In this document: piece after piece, positions 6,679 to 15,451 of the stretch
Layout of the letters: the number at the start of each line of letters is the position of its first letter
How positions within the stretch are numbered: the stretch's first letter is position 1
Origin: CAZUXY01 sp964624235
GTDB lineage: Bacteria > Spirochaetota > UBA4802 > UBA5368
NCBI GenBank assembly: GCA_964624235.1
Contig: CAZUXY010000057.1
Location: 1-27,784 of the forward strand
Reading direction: 5' to 3'
Length of the DNA stretch: 27,784 nt
The notes under the pieces: generated by a model
Told to the model about the DNA's origin: nothing
The model's input: the letters and a program-made list of their open reading frames with translations, nothing else
Database searches by the model: none
Made by a program: the position numbers and the translations under genes

Positions 6679-8349
6679 ATGAAAAAATCATCCTCCGGAA
6701 AGTACGCATTTACCTGGATTACTATCGTAACGGCTGTTGTAATTATTCTTTTAACCGCGATGCTCTGCATGGTGGCGGTAAGCTCACTGTGGCATGACGT
6801 CAACAGGTTCATATCAAATGCCATCGGTTTCAGATTGAACTGGGTGGCAATAATCCTTGGCGCTGCCGCGGTCATCAGTACATTTTACGGTGTGCAGCTC
6901 GTTTCAGCTTTAAGGTTGATCAAAAAGGGGAAAGAATTCATTCCTGGCATGGCGCGGATAATAGCGGCCGCCGCGGTATTCCTGATGTGGGGCGCCCTGA
7001 TACTGGCGCTTTTTATTGAAGCGGGCGACGCGGTTCTGCTCGCACAGTTCGGCTATTATGGTTCGCTACTTGTCCCGTGGCTGTTAATGATCATCGGGGT
7101 AGCTTTCGGATATGCGGCGTATGCCGCACACCGGCGCGGCATAAGGAGCGGGAGCATAATCACCGTGCGGGTGATTATTTCGATGGTGTTGATTGTAGGG
7201 GCAGTTGCCGTTTATGGATCAGCGCACAAGGGTCAAGGTGGAGACGATCGCGCTCCTGCCGATTCGCAGGTCTTCAACGAGCAGGTGCTTTACGACGCCG
7301 TCGCCGATGCGAAGTATGTTACCTTCCGTATTCCGGGGATTGTTGTCACATCAAAGGGTGTCGTGGTAACCTACTGTGAGGCCCGGGAAGGGTACAGCGA
7401 CTGGGCGAAAATAGATGTGTACATGAAGCGGAGCCTTGACGGTGGGGAAAAGTGGGAAGAGCGGCGACTCCTCTACAGCGGGGAAAGTGATACCGTGAAC
7501 AACCCGATCATGATTGCCGAGAACAACTCCGAGATTATCCATTTCCTTTACAACACCAACTACAGAAGGGCGTTCTACCGTAAAAGCACTGATGCGGGAA
7601 AAACCTGGTCAAAGACAATGGAAATCACGAATGTGTTCGGGAAATTCAATAAAACCTATCCCTGGAAAGTCATCGCTTTCGGTCCTGGTCACGGGATCCA
7701 GATGAATAACGGTCGGCTCATCGCGCCGGTATGGCTGTCCCCTGGCGGCGGACGCGACGGTCACCATCCGCAGCATGTGGCAACCCTCTACAGCGATGAC
7801 GGTGGAAAGATCTGGCGTGCGGGTGAGATGGTCTCGGGCATTAAAGACCCCGGTATGGGGGAACCGGTGGCGGTGGAATTGTCTGACGGAAGCGTGATGC
7901 TTAATATGCGTAACGAGATATTCGATCTGGACCGGGTTTACCGGGCCTATGCAATAAGCCCTAATGGCATAAGCGGATGGTCCGCGCCGCAGCAGGACCG
8001 TGGCCTTCCCGATGCCGTCTGCTTCGGATCCCTGCATCGCTATGATGGTAACACGATCCTGTTCTCGAACATTCATTACGACCTGAAAACAGGCATAAGA
8101 CTAACTTTTTTCAAAGTGTGGGGAGCACGGGAGCCTTTGGGTATCAGGGTAAGCTTCGATGACGGTAAAACATGGCCGGTCGCAAGAATATATCAGTCAC
8201 ACGAAGCCGGGTACTCGGACATTTATGTACATAAAGGGACCGTCTATGCCCTTTACGAACAGGGCTGGGAAAAAAGGAATAAATACCGTACTAAATATCT
8301 TAAGATGGCACGGTTCAACATGGCATGGATCAAAGGGAAACATCCGTGA
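6679..8349 (+). CDS. Sialidase (GH33-type) with N-terminal multi-pass membrane domain
   Basis: This 556-residue protein has two parts. Residues 1-185 hold five predicted transmembrane helices (about 12-36, 54-78, 92-115, 125-150, 160-182). Residues 205-556 form a six-bladed sialidase domain that cleaves terminal sialic acids. Catalytic signatures are FRIP with Arg217, Asp241 in YSDWAKID as the likely acid/base, Glu395, Arg411 in LNMRNE, a third arginine near 474-490, and Tyr512 in GYSDI as the nucleophile. Four Asp-boxes (S-x-D-x-G-x-x-W) start at 252, 303, 372 and 492. The multi-pass anchor is unusual, since most sialidases carry only a signal peptide. The Shine-Dalgarno is weak. No sialic-acid catabolism genes are nearby, so the enzyme may act in scavenging or surface glycan trimming. 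Confidence 0.85.
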   Translation: MKKSSSGKYAFTWITIVTAVVIILLTAMLCMVAVSSLWHDVNRFISNAIGFRLNWVAIILGAAAVISTFYGVQLVSALRLIKKGKEFIPGMARIIAAAAVFLMWGALILALFIEAGDAVLLAQFGYYGSLLVPWLLMIIGVAFGYAAYAAHRRGIRSGSIITVRVIISMVLIVGAVAVYGSAHKGQGGDDRAPADSQVFNEQVLYDAVADAKYVTFRIPGIVVTSKGVVVTYCEAREGYSDWAKIDVYMKRSLDGGEKWEERRLLYSGESDTVNNPIMIAENNSEIIHFLYNTNYRRAFYRKSTDAGKTWSKTMEITNVFGKFNKTYPWKVIAFGPGHGIQMNNGRLIAPVWLSPGGGRDGHHPQHVATLYSDDGGKIWRAGEMVSGIKDPGMGEPVAVELSDGSVMLNMRNEIFDLDRVYRAYAISPNGISGWSAPQQDRGLPDAVCFGSLHRYDGNTILFSNIHYDLKTGIRLTFFKVWGAREPLGIRVSFDDGKTWPVARIYQSHEAGYSDIYVHKGTVYALYEQGWEKRNKYRTKYLKMARFNMAWIKGKHP

Positions 8350-8431
8350 TGTAACACCTGCCGTTTAACAGTGAAAGATCAGCCTGCCCCTGACTTCAGT
8401 TATGTGGTCACCTGCCCGGGATACATCAGGT

Positions 8432-9601
8432 TCAGCACTCTATCACCGTGAGTTCCAGCGGGGTTTTGCAGAGAGGTTCCCCCTCGCGGGAGGTTACCAG
8501 CACCGGATACTCCAGCCTCATGCCGCATACGCCGGGCACGCTGATCGCGAGAAAGGCCACTTCAACTGAATTCTCCTCCAGCACCACGTCACGGAACTCG
8601 TCGTTATCGATGATCGCGGGATACCATTCGTGTCCCAGCACCCCGAGACCGTGTCCGAAAGACGGGATGGTGTACTGCGCGTACCCCAGTTCCGCGGCCT
8701 TCGCCATGACCGTGCGGTGCACATCGCCGATCTTGTTTCCCGCCTTGAAATTCTTCACGATGGTCACGGCGATCTGCAGGTAAGCGTCGGCAAGCTTCTG
8801 CTGTTCCGTCGTAGACCTGCCCAGGATGAAGTTATGGGCCAGGTCGGAGGTATACAGGTGATAATAGGGGTGCAGGTCGACGATCAGGTTTTCTCCCTTC
8901 TGGATGATCTTATCGGTCGGCTGCGTGGTGCCGTTCATGGCGTAGGTCGCCCGGTATCCAGAAGCCACCTCGCTGGAGCCGGTGACCGCCCAGTGGTACT
9001 CGCTGCCCAGGCGTCGTAGCTCCATCTCGCCGATACCGGCTATCTCCGCCTCGCTCATTCCCGGGTACAGCGACTCTTTCACCCGCTCCATACCGGCATC
9101 GGCGATGGCGGCCGCCTGCCGGATGATTTTGATCTCGGCGGGGTCTTTGACCACCGTGGCCCTGTCCATCACGGGCAGTGCGTTCACGAACGAGGCGTCG
9201 GGAAAGTTTATCCTGAGCAGTTCGTATTCCGTGGCGAACAGGTATCCCGTATTCCCACGCGGGGAGTGTCCCAGTTCCGCCCCGATGGCGCCTTTCGACA
9301 GGCCGAGTTTTTTCACCTGGTCCGTCACCACATCCCACAGGTCCATTCCGGGGATCGGCGCATAGGGGAGTATGGTCTCCATCCATGATTCGTTCTTCAG
9401 ACGTTCATGGTCCAGCAGCAGGGTAACCAGCGATACCGGTCCGTCCTTTGGAACCACCACGGCCCCCCTCCACGGGATAAACGCCCCCGCGATATAGCTT
9501 AAGCTTACGGTCCGCGTGCCGATGAACACGTCGATACCGAGCGCGGCCATCTGCTCCCTCACCCGGGTAATGCGTTTCTGGTAGTCGATGTGGATATTCA
9601 T
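8432..9601 (-). CDS. M24 family Xaa-Pro peptidase/creatinase-like protein
   Basis: This 389-residue protein has an N-terminal creatinase-type domain (about 1-145) and a C-terminal pita-bread M24 domain (about 155-385), as in Xaa-Pro aminopeptidases and prolidases. Metal ligands visible are Asp242 and Asp253 (VDLHPYYHLYTSDLAH), His317 (FGHGLG) and Glu364 (GMRLE). The other expected glutamate, normally in an EPG motif, is not at its usual spacing: the region reads EENSVEVAFLAISVPG. Glu347 might replace it only with a three-residue shift, so activity is uncertain. The ribosome-binding site GGAGG is strong. A promoter with a palindromic operator lies 38-62 bp upstream. Confidence 0.85.
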   Translation of the reverse strand: MNIHIDYQKRITRVREQMAALGIDVFIGTRTVSLSYIAGAFIPWRGAVVVPKDGPVSLVTLLLDHERLKNESWMETILPYAPIPGMDLWDVVTDQVKKLGLSKGAIGAELGHSPRGNTGYLFATEYELLRINFPDASFVNALPVMDRATVVKDPAEIKIIRQAAAIADAGMERVKESLYPGMSEAEIAGIGEMELRRLGSEYHWAVTGSSEVASGYRATYAMNGTTQPTDKIIQKGENLIVDLHPYYHLYTSDLAHNFILGRSTTEQQKLADAYLQIAVTIVKNFKAGNKIGDVHRTVMAKAAELGYAQYTIPSFGHGLGVLGHEWYPAIIDNDEFRDVVLEENSVEVAFLAISVPGVCGMRLEYPVLVTSREGEPLCKTPLELTVIEC

Positions 9602-9638
9602 GGTCCCTCCTGTAATATGAACGCTGATGTCACTATTT

Positions 9639-9663
9639 TCAGGTAAAAATACCTGATTGTCAA
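9639..9663 (-). promoter_or_regulatory. Promoter with palindromic operator in its spacer (M24 gene)
   Basis: Reading the minus strand, TTGACA (9663-9658) is followed at once by the perfect inverted repeat TCAGGTA-TTTT-TACCTGA (9656-9639). A weak -10 (GAAAAT or AAAATA) overlaps its distal arm. The M24 start codon is 38 bp downstream. An 18-bp dyad filling the space between -35 and -10 is a typical position for repressor binding or for MerR-type activation. Confidence 0.5.
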
Positions 9664-9874
9664 GGCTGTAGCGGTCCCGTTACCGATCAGGACCACTGTA
9701 ATTGAAATTCCTCATGTCAGTGGCTGAGAGCGTTGCCGTACCGTTCTGCACAGCGGGAGCCTGCGGTGGGTGTAATGAGCACAGGGGGTGTACAAGTTAT
9801 GATTGACAGAACGTTTTCCATGGTGTAGCGGTATATTCGCAACGGTTGAACTATTTCAAGAAAAGGAGTCGTCT

Positions 9875-10057
9875 ATGGCGGCCAAATTTGAAGTCTACAA
9901 GGACGCAAAAGGGGAGTACCGGTTCAGGCTGAAAGCAGCCAACGGTGAAGTGATCGCGACCGGCGAGGGTTATTCCTCAAAGAACGCCTGTCTGAACGGC
10001 GTGGAATCGGTGAAAAAGAACGCTCCGAACGCCGAGATAGTGGAAATCGACAAGTGA
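9875..10057 (+). CDS. YegP-like DUF1508 protein
   Basis: This small soluble protein of 60 residues is a single copy of the DUF1508/YegP repeat: KFEVYKDAKGEYRFRLKAANGEVIATGEGYSSK..C..G..SVK.NA. Many homologues carry two copies in tandem; this one has one. The family folds as a small alpha/beta unit and its function is unknown. I set the start at 9875, where AAAAGGAG (9861-9868) is six bases upstream and the family's N-terminus begins, rather than at the in-frame ATG at 9803, whose extra 24 residues do not look conserved. It stands alone in a 270-bp upstream spacer. Confidence 0.85.
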   Translation: MAAKFEVYKDAKGEYRFRLKAANGEVIATGEGYSSKNACLNGVESVKKNAPNAEIVEIDK

Positions 10058-10125
10058 GCCGGCACCGTTAAGTATTCCCTTTACACCGCGCCGGATTTTT
10101 AACCATCAGCATTGAATACGCCCGG

Positions 10126-10142
10126 GTTTCCCGATGGGAAAC
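10126..10142. other. Hairpin-forming inverted repeat GTTTCCC-GAT-GGGAAAC
   Basis: A perfect 7-bp stem with a 3-nt loop lies 69 bp after the DUF1508 gene and about 130 bp before the heavy-metal-binding gene. There is no immediate T-run, although T-rich sequence (TTGTTTTTCGGTTTTTA) begins about 20 bp later. It may be a weak terminator or an operator. Confidence 0.35.
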
Positions 10143-10271
10143 ATCCCCTTGTGCAGGTAATTGTTTTTCGGTTTTTATCCCCTCACAGTAGACGTTGTAC
10201 CACGGTTTTCGTATATTTTTTCAACAGAAAACGCAAATGAGTATATCGAGACGGTGGAAGAGGTTTAATAT

Positions 10272-10484
10272 ATGAAAAAAACGATGAATATTGAAGGAAT
10301 GACCTGCAACCATTGCGTCATGAGGGTGAAAAAAGCCATTGAATCGGTCAAGGGAGTAAGTACGGCCGATGTCGCGCTGGATTCCAGAAAGGCCGTTGTT
10401 ACCCTCACGGAAAATGTAGACGACAGCATACTAAGAAACGCGGTGGAAAAAATGGGATACGCCGTGTCCTCCATAAAACAATAG
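10272..10484 (+). CDS. Heavy-metal-associated (HMA) domain protein, CopZ-like
   Basis: This 70-residue protein is a free-standing HMA domain. It has the metal-binding loop GMTCNHC (Cys12 and Cys15), a central KAVVTL strand and a C-terminal MGYAV, as in copper chaperones such as CopZ and in the N-terminal domains of copper ATPases. It would bind Cu(I) through the CxxC and pass it to a membrane ATPase or a sensor. No copper ATPase or CsoR gene lies in this window, so the partner must be elsewhere. The ribosome-binding site GGAAGAGG and the ATG are clear. Confidence 0.9.
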   Translation: MKKTMNIEGMTCNHCVMRVKKAIESVKGVSTADVALDSRKAVVTLTENVDDSILRNAVEKMGYAVSSIKQ

Positions 10485-10488
10485 TCAA

Positions 10489-10696
10489 GGGGATACTTCA
10501 GGTTTTTTCTGGAGTGACTACTACACCCTAATCCCCCTCATCTCTACATCCCCTTCCCAGGCCGCTGCGCAATAACGAGTTTTACGTCATTAAAGAATTA
10601 AGGGGATAAGGGGATTGGGGGAGATTGGGGGGATACATCAGGTTTTTTCAGCGTGTCGACTACACCCGTTTTCCCTCATCTCCCATATCTTTACAT
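10489..10696. repeat. Direct repeats of about 62-68 bp flanking a G-run motif
   Basis: Two imperfect copies, 10489-10550 and 10629-10696, share in the same order GGGGATAC, TCAGGTTTTTTC, ACTACACCC, CCCTCATCTC and TTTACATC or its variant. They are about 140 bp apart, in the 230-bp spacer between two convergent genes. Part of the unit (GGGATACATCAGGTT) also occurs at 8418-8432, over the stop codon of the M24 gene, so it is a dispersed element. ATCCCCTT (10548-10555) can pair with AAGGGGAT (10600-10607), giving a long hairpin. I see no transposase. Confidence 0.65.
10602..10632 (+). other. G-quadruplex-type motif
   Basis: Four runs of four to six G are separated by 4, 3 and 5 bases (GGGG 10602-10605, GGGG 10610-10613, GGGGG 10617-10621, GGGGGG 10627-10632). 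This fits the canonical intramolecular quadruplex pattern. It lies between two convergent genes, inside a repeat element. Confidence 0.6.
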
Positions 10697-10717
10697 CTTC
10701 TTACGCACCTGGCGGCG

Positions 10718-12145
10718 CTATATACCCGCGATGAGACGGTGAAGCACCGCCGATACCGCGGCGATGGCGAGAAGCGTGCCGGTGATCAGCACAGTGTTTT
10801 TCAGGTCCGGGTACACGCGGTTTTCCAGGGATATGACGGCATGTGCGGACAGCGATGCGGTTGCCGATAAAAATAAAGAGACAGCGAGCAGGGCCAGAAA
10901 GGCCCCGATTAATATATTCAGAATTCCCATGATCGTCTCAAGGGGACTGCCCGACGTCGTCATGAAATATACCTGTATGCTTTTAACCGATGCCAGTTCG
11001 GTAACCGTAACGCCAGGCGTGCTCGAAACGTTGAAAGTACCGAAAACCCGCCCTCCCTGGAATAAGGTACACAGCCGCTGCACCGCCTTCATAATCGTTG
11101 AATGAACCACAAAGAGTACACTGCCGGCGGCCGCATAGACCGCTCCCAGTATCACTGTCGGAGCTATCAGATAGTGTCTATGCCGATCAATGAAATGATA
11201 GAAAGAAACAAACGCCGCGGCAATCCCGTTTCCCGCACGGGCCGCGACGACGGGATACGACCAGGTCCCCAGTACCAGAAGCGTGAAACAGATGAGTGCA
11301 ATCGCGTACAGCGGTATGAACAGCAGCGCGTAAAGGAACGGCGTCAGCAGGGGAATACCCGTAAATAAAAAAACCGGCAACCTGACGGCGATTACGGCAA
11401 CGGCGGCGGCGACCGCGGAATGTAAAAGCGGATGTTGCAACCGGCGAAAAACCACCGCCGCGGAGGCGGCTGATGCGCCGTTCATTTCATCCCGTATCGA
11501 AAAGTATACCAGAGATCCCGAAAGCAGAAAGGAGATGCCGGCGAAAAACCGGGGGATGAAACCGTTGACCGGTTTGATGATTGTGGCGGCGCCCTGGATG
11601 CCGCCGATCATAGAAAGAACCGCCTCGAACCCAAGGTATATCGCTGTCATTGCGAATAGAAAAACGGCCAGGTTGCGGAGTCTTTCAAGGGTGAGGGAAC
11701 GAAGTGCCGACTGAAAGAATCCGCTGAAAGAAAAAAAACCGGGATACGGTGAATCTCCTCTTTGAGTCGCGTCCTGTTTTTCCATGGCGCCGACTGCACC
11801 GGTCCATGGTGCAACTTCCCTCCGCTTGCGGGCAGGCCCGCCGGGCGCCTGTGCGGGTGATACATCATAACGCACGGGGAATTTCAGATATTCAGTAATA
11901 CTGTCTGTTGAGGGTTCAGTGAACACCACGGGAAACTCGATAAAACATTTTCTGCACCGGGCGCGGTAACGCTGTTTTTCGAGTGTGTCAAAGGTTATGG
12001 AATAAGGGGTGCCGCATCCTGTGCACCTGGCGATCCGGATTTTCCATCCGCATTCATCGCAGAGGTACACCGGTTCCGCGTTGCCGGCGATTTCGGCGTC
12101 GGGCAGCGAGTATTGTGTACGGCAGTGTGAACAGGTGACACGCAT
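10718..12145 (-). CDS. Double zinc-ribbon multi-pass membrane protein
   Basis: This 475-residue protein opens with two zinc ribbons. The first is an MJ0042-like CSHC...CDEC (C5, C8, C29, C32); the second is CTGC...CRKC (C41, C44, C64, C67). After a linker of about 85 residues come about eight predicted transmembrane helices (from about 160 to the end), with many Ala, Val and Leu. I do not recognise the membrane family. Zinc-ribbon plus polytopic membrane proteins are common hypothetical proteins in deltaproteobacteria and related groups. The gene is the last of a co-directional minus-strand group (symporter, exported protein, PBP, this gene). A GGAG 11 bases upstream supports the start. Confidence 0.7.
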   Translation of the reverse strand: MRVTCSHCRTQYSLPDAEIAGNAEPVYLCDECGWKIRIARCTGCGTPYSITFDTLEKQRYRARCRKCFIEFPVVFTEPSTDSITEYLKFPVRYDVSPAQAPGGPARKRREVAPWTGAVGAMEKQDATQRGDSPYPGFFSFSGFFQSALRSLTLERLRNLAVFLFAMTAIYLGFEAVLSMIGGIQGAATIIKPVNGFIPRFFAGISFLLSGSLVYFSIRDEMNGASAASAAVVFRRLQHPLLHSAVAAAVAVIAVRLPVFLFTGIPLLTPFLYALLFIPLYAIALICFTLLVLGTWSYPVVAARAGNGIAAAFVSFYHFIDRHRHYLIAPTVILGAVYAAAGSVLFVVHSTIMKAVQRLCTLFQGGRVFGTFNVSSTPGVTVTELASVKSIQVYFMTTSGSPLETIMGILNILIGAFLALLAVSLFLSATASLSAHAVISLENRVYPDLKNTVLITGTLLAIAAVSAVLHRLIAGI

Positions 12146-12203
12146 GGTGACCGAATCTCCTTGATAATCAACAGTGCATTTATTTCAAAAGCTCAATATC
12201 CTG

Positions 12204-14495
12204 TCAGTCCCGGTCGTTATTCCCCGGGACCAGGTCGCCGATGGACTTCATCTCCTCATGAGCGCCGTCACAGATGTCCACCGGTTCAGTTCCTTTTATG
12301 AAATACTCCCTTCTCACTGGACACTGGGCCCCCGGCAACAAACCTGTTTTGCCGCACACCGGTACAACTACTATTCCCGGAGGAACACCCGTAAAACGGT
12401 TTTTTCCCAGGTACGGGCGTATGGCGTTCATGAATTCCGCCCAGACGGGAGCGGCGACTATGGAGCCGCTCTGCCCGTGTCCCAGGGTGAATTTCTGAGA
12501 ATCACAGCCGATCCAGACGCAGGCTGCCAGGTCGGGGGTGTAACCGACGAACCATGCGTCCCTGAAATCGGTGTTGGTGCCGGTTTTCCCGGCGGCGGGC
12601 AGACGGAACCCCGCGAACCGGCGGACGGCGTTATAGGCGGTGCCGTGATCAACAACCTCGCGTAAAAGGGTGGTCATAATGAAAGCGGTTTCCTGGGAGA
12701 TGCGGCGGACCGGTTTGCTCGCGACGGACGCCTCGTCGTACATAATTTTACCGGCCGCGTCTTCGATTCTGCGCAGGGCGCGCGGGTACACCGACATTCC
12801 GTTGTTGGCATAGACCGCGAAACCCGAAACCAGTTCCAGCGGAGTGAGTTCCGTGGTACCCAGGGCAAGTGTGGGGTCCAGCGCGAACCGTTTCATCGGA
12901 ATATTCATGAGTTTGGACGCGAAACGGGCTATCGTACGGCTCCCCAGCCTGTCGTACACCAGTACGGGTACGGTGTTCAGCGACATGGACAGCGCCTTTC
13001 TGACCAGTACGTTTCCGTGGTATCGCTCATCGTAATTGGAGGGCGCCCATTTCTTCAGCTCCTCGTTGTTCATGATGGGGGCGTCCAGGAAAAGGGTGGC
13101 CGCGGTTATCCGTTTCGATTCTATCCCGGCGCCGTACAGAAAGGGTTTGAAGGCGGAACCGGGCTGCCGGCGGGCCTGTACGGCGCGGTTCAGCTGGTTT
13201 ATCCGCTCGAAACTGCTTCCGCCTATCATGGCGATGATCTCACCGGTAGAGGGGACTATGGCGATCAGGGCGCCCTCGACCCTGGAAGCATCGGTCAGGG
13301 ATTCGCAGCGGTCCAGGTAACCGCGCACGGCCCTGTAAATCGTCTCATTGCCGGTGAGCATGGAAAGCACCTCGCACTCTTCCATGCTCTCCGTTCTGAA
13401 ATTTTTAAGAAACCTAGAAGAGAGGGCAATGTCGGTTTTTGCGCGCGATTTGCTGCCGTTTTCTGATTTAAGCAGAAAATAATCCAGGCGCCCCAGTTTG
13501 TAGGCATTGGAACGGCCCGCGATGTGGTTCTGTTTTTCAAGGGCGGTGTTCATGATGTCCTGGGCGGGTTTTTGAAAGCGGAGGTCCAGGGTGGTGTAAA
13601 TTCTCAAACCGCCGTTATAGACACGTTTTTCCCCGAACTGCCGCACCAGCAGACGCCGCAGGTACTCGGTAAAATAGGGCGCCTTATCGAAACGCCGACT
13701 GCGGGAGCTCAGTGAGGGCGGCAAAAGCCTGATCTCCTGAATGAAGGAAGACCAGAAATTCCTGAAGTCCTCGATCTCTTCGCGGCTGATCGGAACGCCT
13801 TCCGTCGCCATCCGTAAAAATATACGCCGGCTTCTGATATAGTTCAATGCGGGGTTCTTTATCGGTGAGTATTTTGCCGGGGCGGAGGGGATGGCGGCAA
13901 GAACAGAGGCCTGGGCCGCAGTTATATCGGCAATGTCCGTGTTGAAGAAAAAACGGGCCGCGGTCTGAACGCCGTAGATACCATGGCCGAAATAAATCTG
14001 GTTGAGGTACATTTCAAGGATGGCCGCTTTGCTGTACCGCTTTTCGATCTCCCGTGCGAGCAGAAGCTCCGTTATTTTTCTTCTGAAGCTCCTCTCACTG
14101 CCGGTATATACCTGTTTGACCAGTTGCTGGGTTATGGTGGAACCGCCCTGGCGTATTTCCCCTGAGAGGATGTCGGTCAGAAGGGCGCGCAGTATGCCGT
14201 TGATATCAAAACCGTGGTGGGAGTAAAAGTTTCGGTCTTCGGCAGCGATAAAAGCGCGAATCACACGGTCGGGTATGCGGTCGATGCCCGTGTAGTCGCG
14301 GTTTTCCTCGAAAAGCTCGGAGATGAGTTCGCCGTTGACGTCGTAGAGTTTGGTCGAAAGGCTGGGGCGGTAATGTTCTATCGAAGTGAGGAGTTCATAC
14401 GCCCGGTAATACACCGCGAGGTAGTAGGCGCCGGGGAGGAACAGCACCAGGGCGATAAGTGCGGACAGGATCTGTGTGCGGAAGGGCGCGGGCAT
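12204..14495 (-). CDS. Class A penicillin-binding protein (PBP1A-type)
   Basis: This 763-residue bifunctional peptidoglycan synthase is anchored by one N-terminal helix (about 8-30). The glycosyltransferase (GT51) domain has EDRNFYSHHGFD with the catalytic Glu86, and GGSTITQQ (118-124). The transpeptidase domain has SAFK (nucleophile Ser447, Lys450), SLN (505-507) and KTG (637-639), so all penicillin-binding motifs are present. Between the two domains is a non-standard region (about 330-400). The C-terminal tail contains two cysteines in CGKTGLLPGAQC, often seen in PBP1A-like proteins. The Shine-Dalgarno is weak. The gene sits 82 bp after an exported hypothetical gene and 58 bp before the zinc-ribbon gene, so co-transcription is likely. 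Confidence 0.92.
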   Translation of the reverse strand: MPAPFRTQILSALIALVLFLPGAYYLAVYYRAYELLTSIEHYRPSLSTKLYDVNGELISELFEENRDYTGIDRIPDRVIRAFIAAEDRNFYSHHGFDINGILRALLTDILSGEIRQGGSTITQQLVKQVYTGSERSFRRKITELLLAREIEKRYSKAAILEMYLNQIYFGHGIYGVQTAARFFFNTDIADITAAQASVLAAIPSAPAKYSPIKNPALNYIRSRRIFLRMATEGVPISREEIEDFRNFWSSFIQEIRLLPPSLSSRSRRFDKAPYFTEYLRRLLVRQFGEKRVYNGGLRIYTTLDLRFQKPAQDIMNTALEKQNHIAGRSNAYKLGRLDYFLLKSENGSKSRAKTDIALSSRFLKNFRTESMEECEVLSMLTGNETIYRAVRGYLDRCESLTDASRVEGALIAIVPSTGEIIAMIGGSSFERINQLNRAVQARRQPGSAFKPFLYGAGIESKRITAATLFLDAPIMNNEELKKWAPSNYDERYHGNVLVRKALSMSLNTVPVLVYDRLGSRTIARFASKLMNIPMKRFALDPTLALGTTELTPLELVSGFAVYANNGMSVYPRALRRIEDAAGKIMYDEASVASKPVRRISQETAFIMTTLLREVVDHGTAYNAVRRFAGFRLPAAGKTGTNTDFRDAWFVGYTPDLAACVWIGCDSQKFTLGHGQSGSIVAAPVWAEFMNAIRPYLGKNRFTGVPPGIVVVPVCGKTGLLPGAQCPVRREYFIKGTEPVDICDGAHEEMKSIGDLVPGNNDRD

Positions 14496-14577
14496 GGCCT
14501 ACACCGGGAGACCTGGTTTTCCGCGACAGATGTGTGTGCCTACACTGACACACGAGTGGCGAATCGTGCCCATACCG

Positions 14578-15357
14578 CTACCCGCGCAACAGTTTCCCGA
14601 GCAGATTTGCCAGGGATGATGAATAGCCTGACATGATATCGACGGCTTCCCTTGATTTAACCTCACTCCGCCGTCGAAGGTCCAGTATCCATTTTGTTAT
14701 ACCCGCCGTTGTTTTTTCATCATTGGGGCTGATAAGATACAGCGACAGCAGTTCCCTCAGGATGCGCAGCTCCGAATCGCCGAGATTTTTTGCCGTTATG
14801 GGGCTCAGCATGGCCGATATCTTTTTTTCGTAAAAGTCGATAATATGGTCACCGCTGAGGCGGGAACGTTTCTGAATGTAGTGCACCGCTTCCATGTACT
14901 TCGCGGAATACGCAGGCCTGTCGGCGCGTTTATAAAGCCACATCGCACAGAGCAGGTACGCCCCGTCCTTTCCGGGGGGCAGTTCCCGGTCGAGACGGGA
15001 CCGCGTTTCCCGGTTGACCGCCGAAGGTGAATAGAAAAGCGCGGTGAGAAACTCCTCAACGGTATCGATCGATCGGTCCCTCTCGAAGCTTCCCACCTTC
15101 GGTTCGGTTCCGGGATCGAACTGGAAGTCCATTGAAACCGAAGGGTCGAATTTACCCTCCGGGAACCCCATGAGGGATAATATCCGCGTGGTGTTGAGTA
15201 TCCCGACGCGGGCGGTCGATGCCGGTTCCCCGTAGGCGGCGGCTGCCATAAGAATAACCGCGACCAGCGGCAGGGCCTGGAATACATTGAGAAACGAGAC
15301 CCTGGTCGGAAACCGGTACCGTTTCGATGAAGTGTGTTGTATAATGTCCGCGTACAT
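14578..15357 (-). CDS. Exported protein of unknown function
   Basis: This protein of about 259 residues has a basic N-terminal region, a hydrophobic segment (VFQALPLVAVILMAAAAYG) that looks like a signal peptide, and a mostly helical mature part (LSLMGFPEGKFDPSV, then EEFLTALFYSPSAVNRETR and LRILRELLSLYLISPNDEKT). I recognise no family. I chose the ATG at 15357, which has AGAGG 11 bases upstream. A longer form from a TTG at 15417 is possible but has no better signal. Its place between a symporter and a class A PBP hints at an envelope role; this is only contextual. Confidence 0.55.
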   Translation of the reverse strand: MYADIIQHTSSKRYRFPTRVSFLNVFQALPLVAVILMAAAAYGEPASTARVGILNTTRILSLMGFPEGKFDPSVSMDFQFDPGTEPKVGSFERDRSIDTVEEFLTALFYSPSAVNRETRSRLDRELPPGKDGAYLLCAMWLYKRADRPAYSAKYMEAVHYIQKRSRLSGDHIIDFYEKKISAMLSPITAKNLGDSELRILRELLSLYLISPNDEKTTAGITKWILDLRRRSEVKSREAVDIMSGYSSSLANLLGKLLRG

Positions 15358-15451
15358 TCCGTAGAAACCTCTGAATGAGTGAATATTACAGCGCCGCCGG
15401 GTCCCGTACTCCCGCAAATGTACATCCGGTCGCCGGCGCGTCTCCTCTGCA

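Noticed and set aside
10489..10696. Insertion sequence or CRISPR array
   Set aside because: There is no transposase, terminal inverted repeats or target-site duplication, and only two imperfect copies with no regular spacers.
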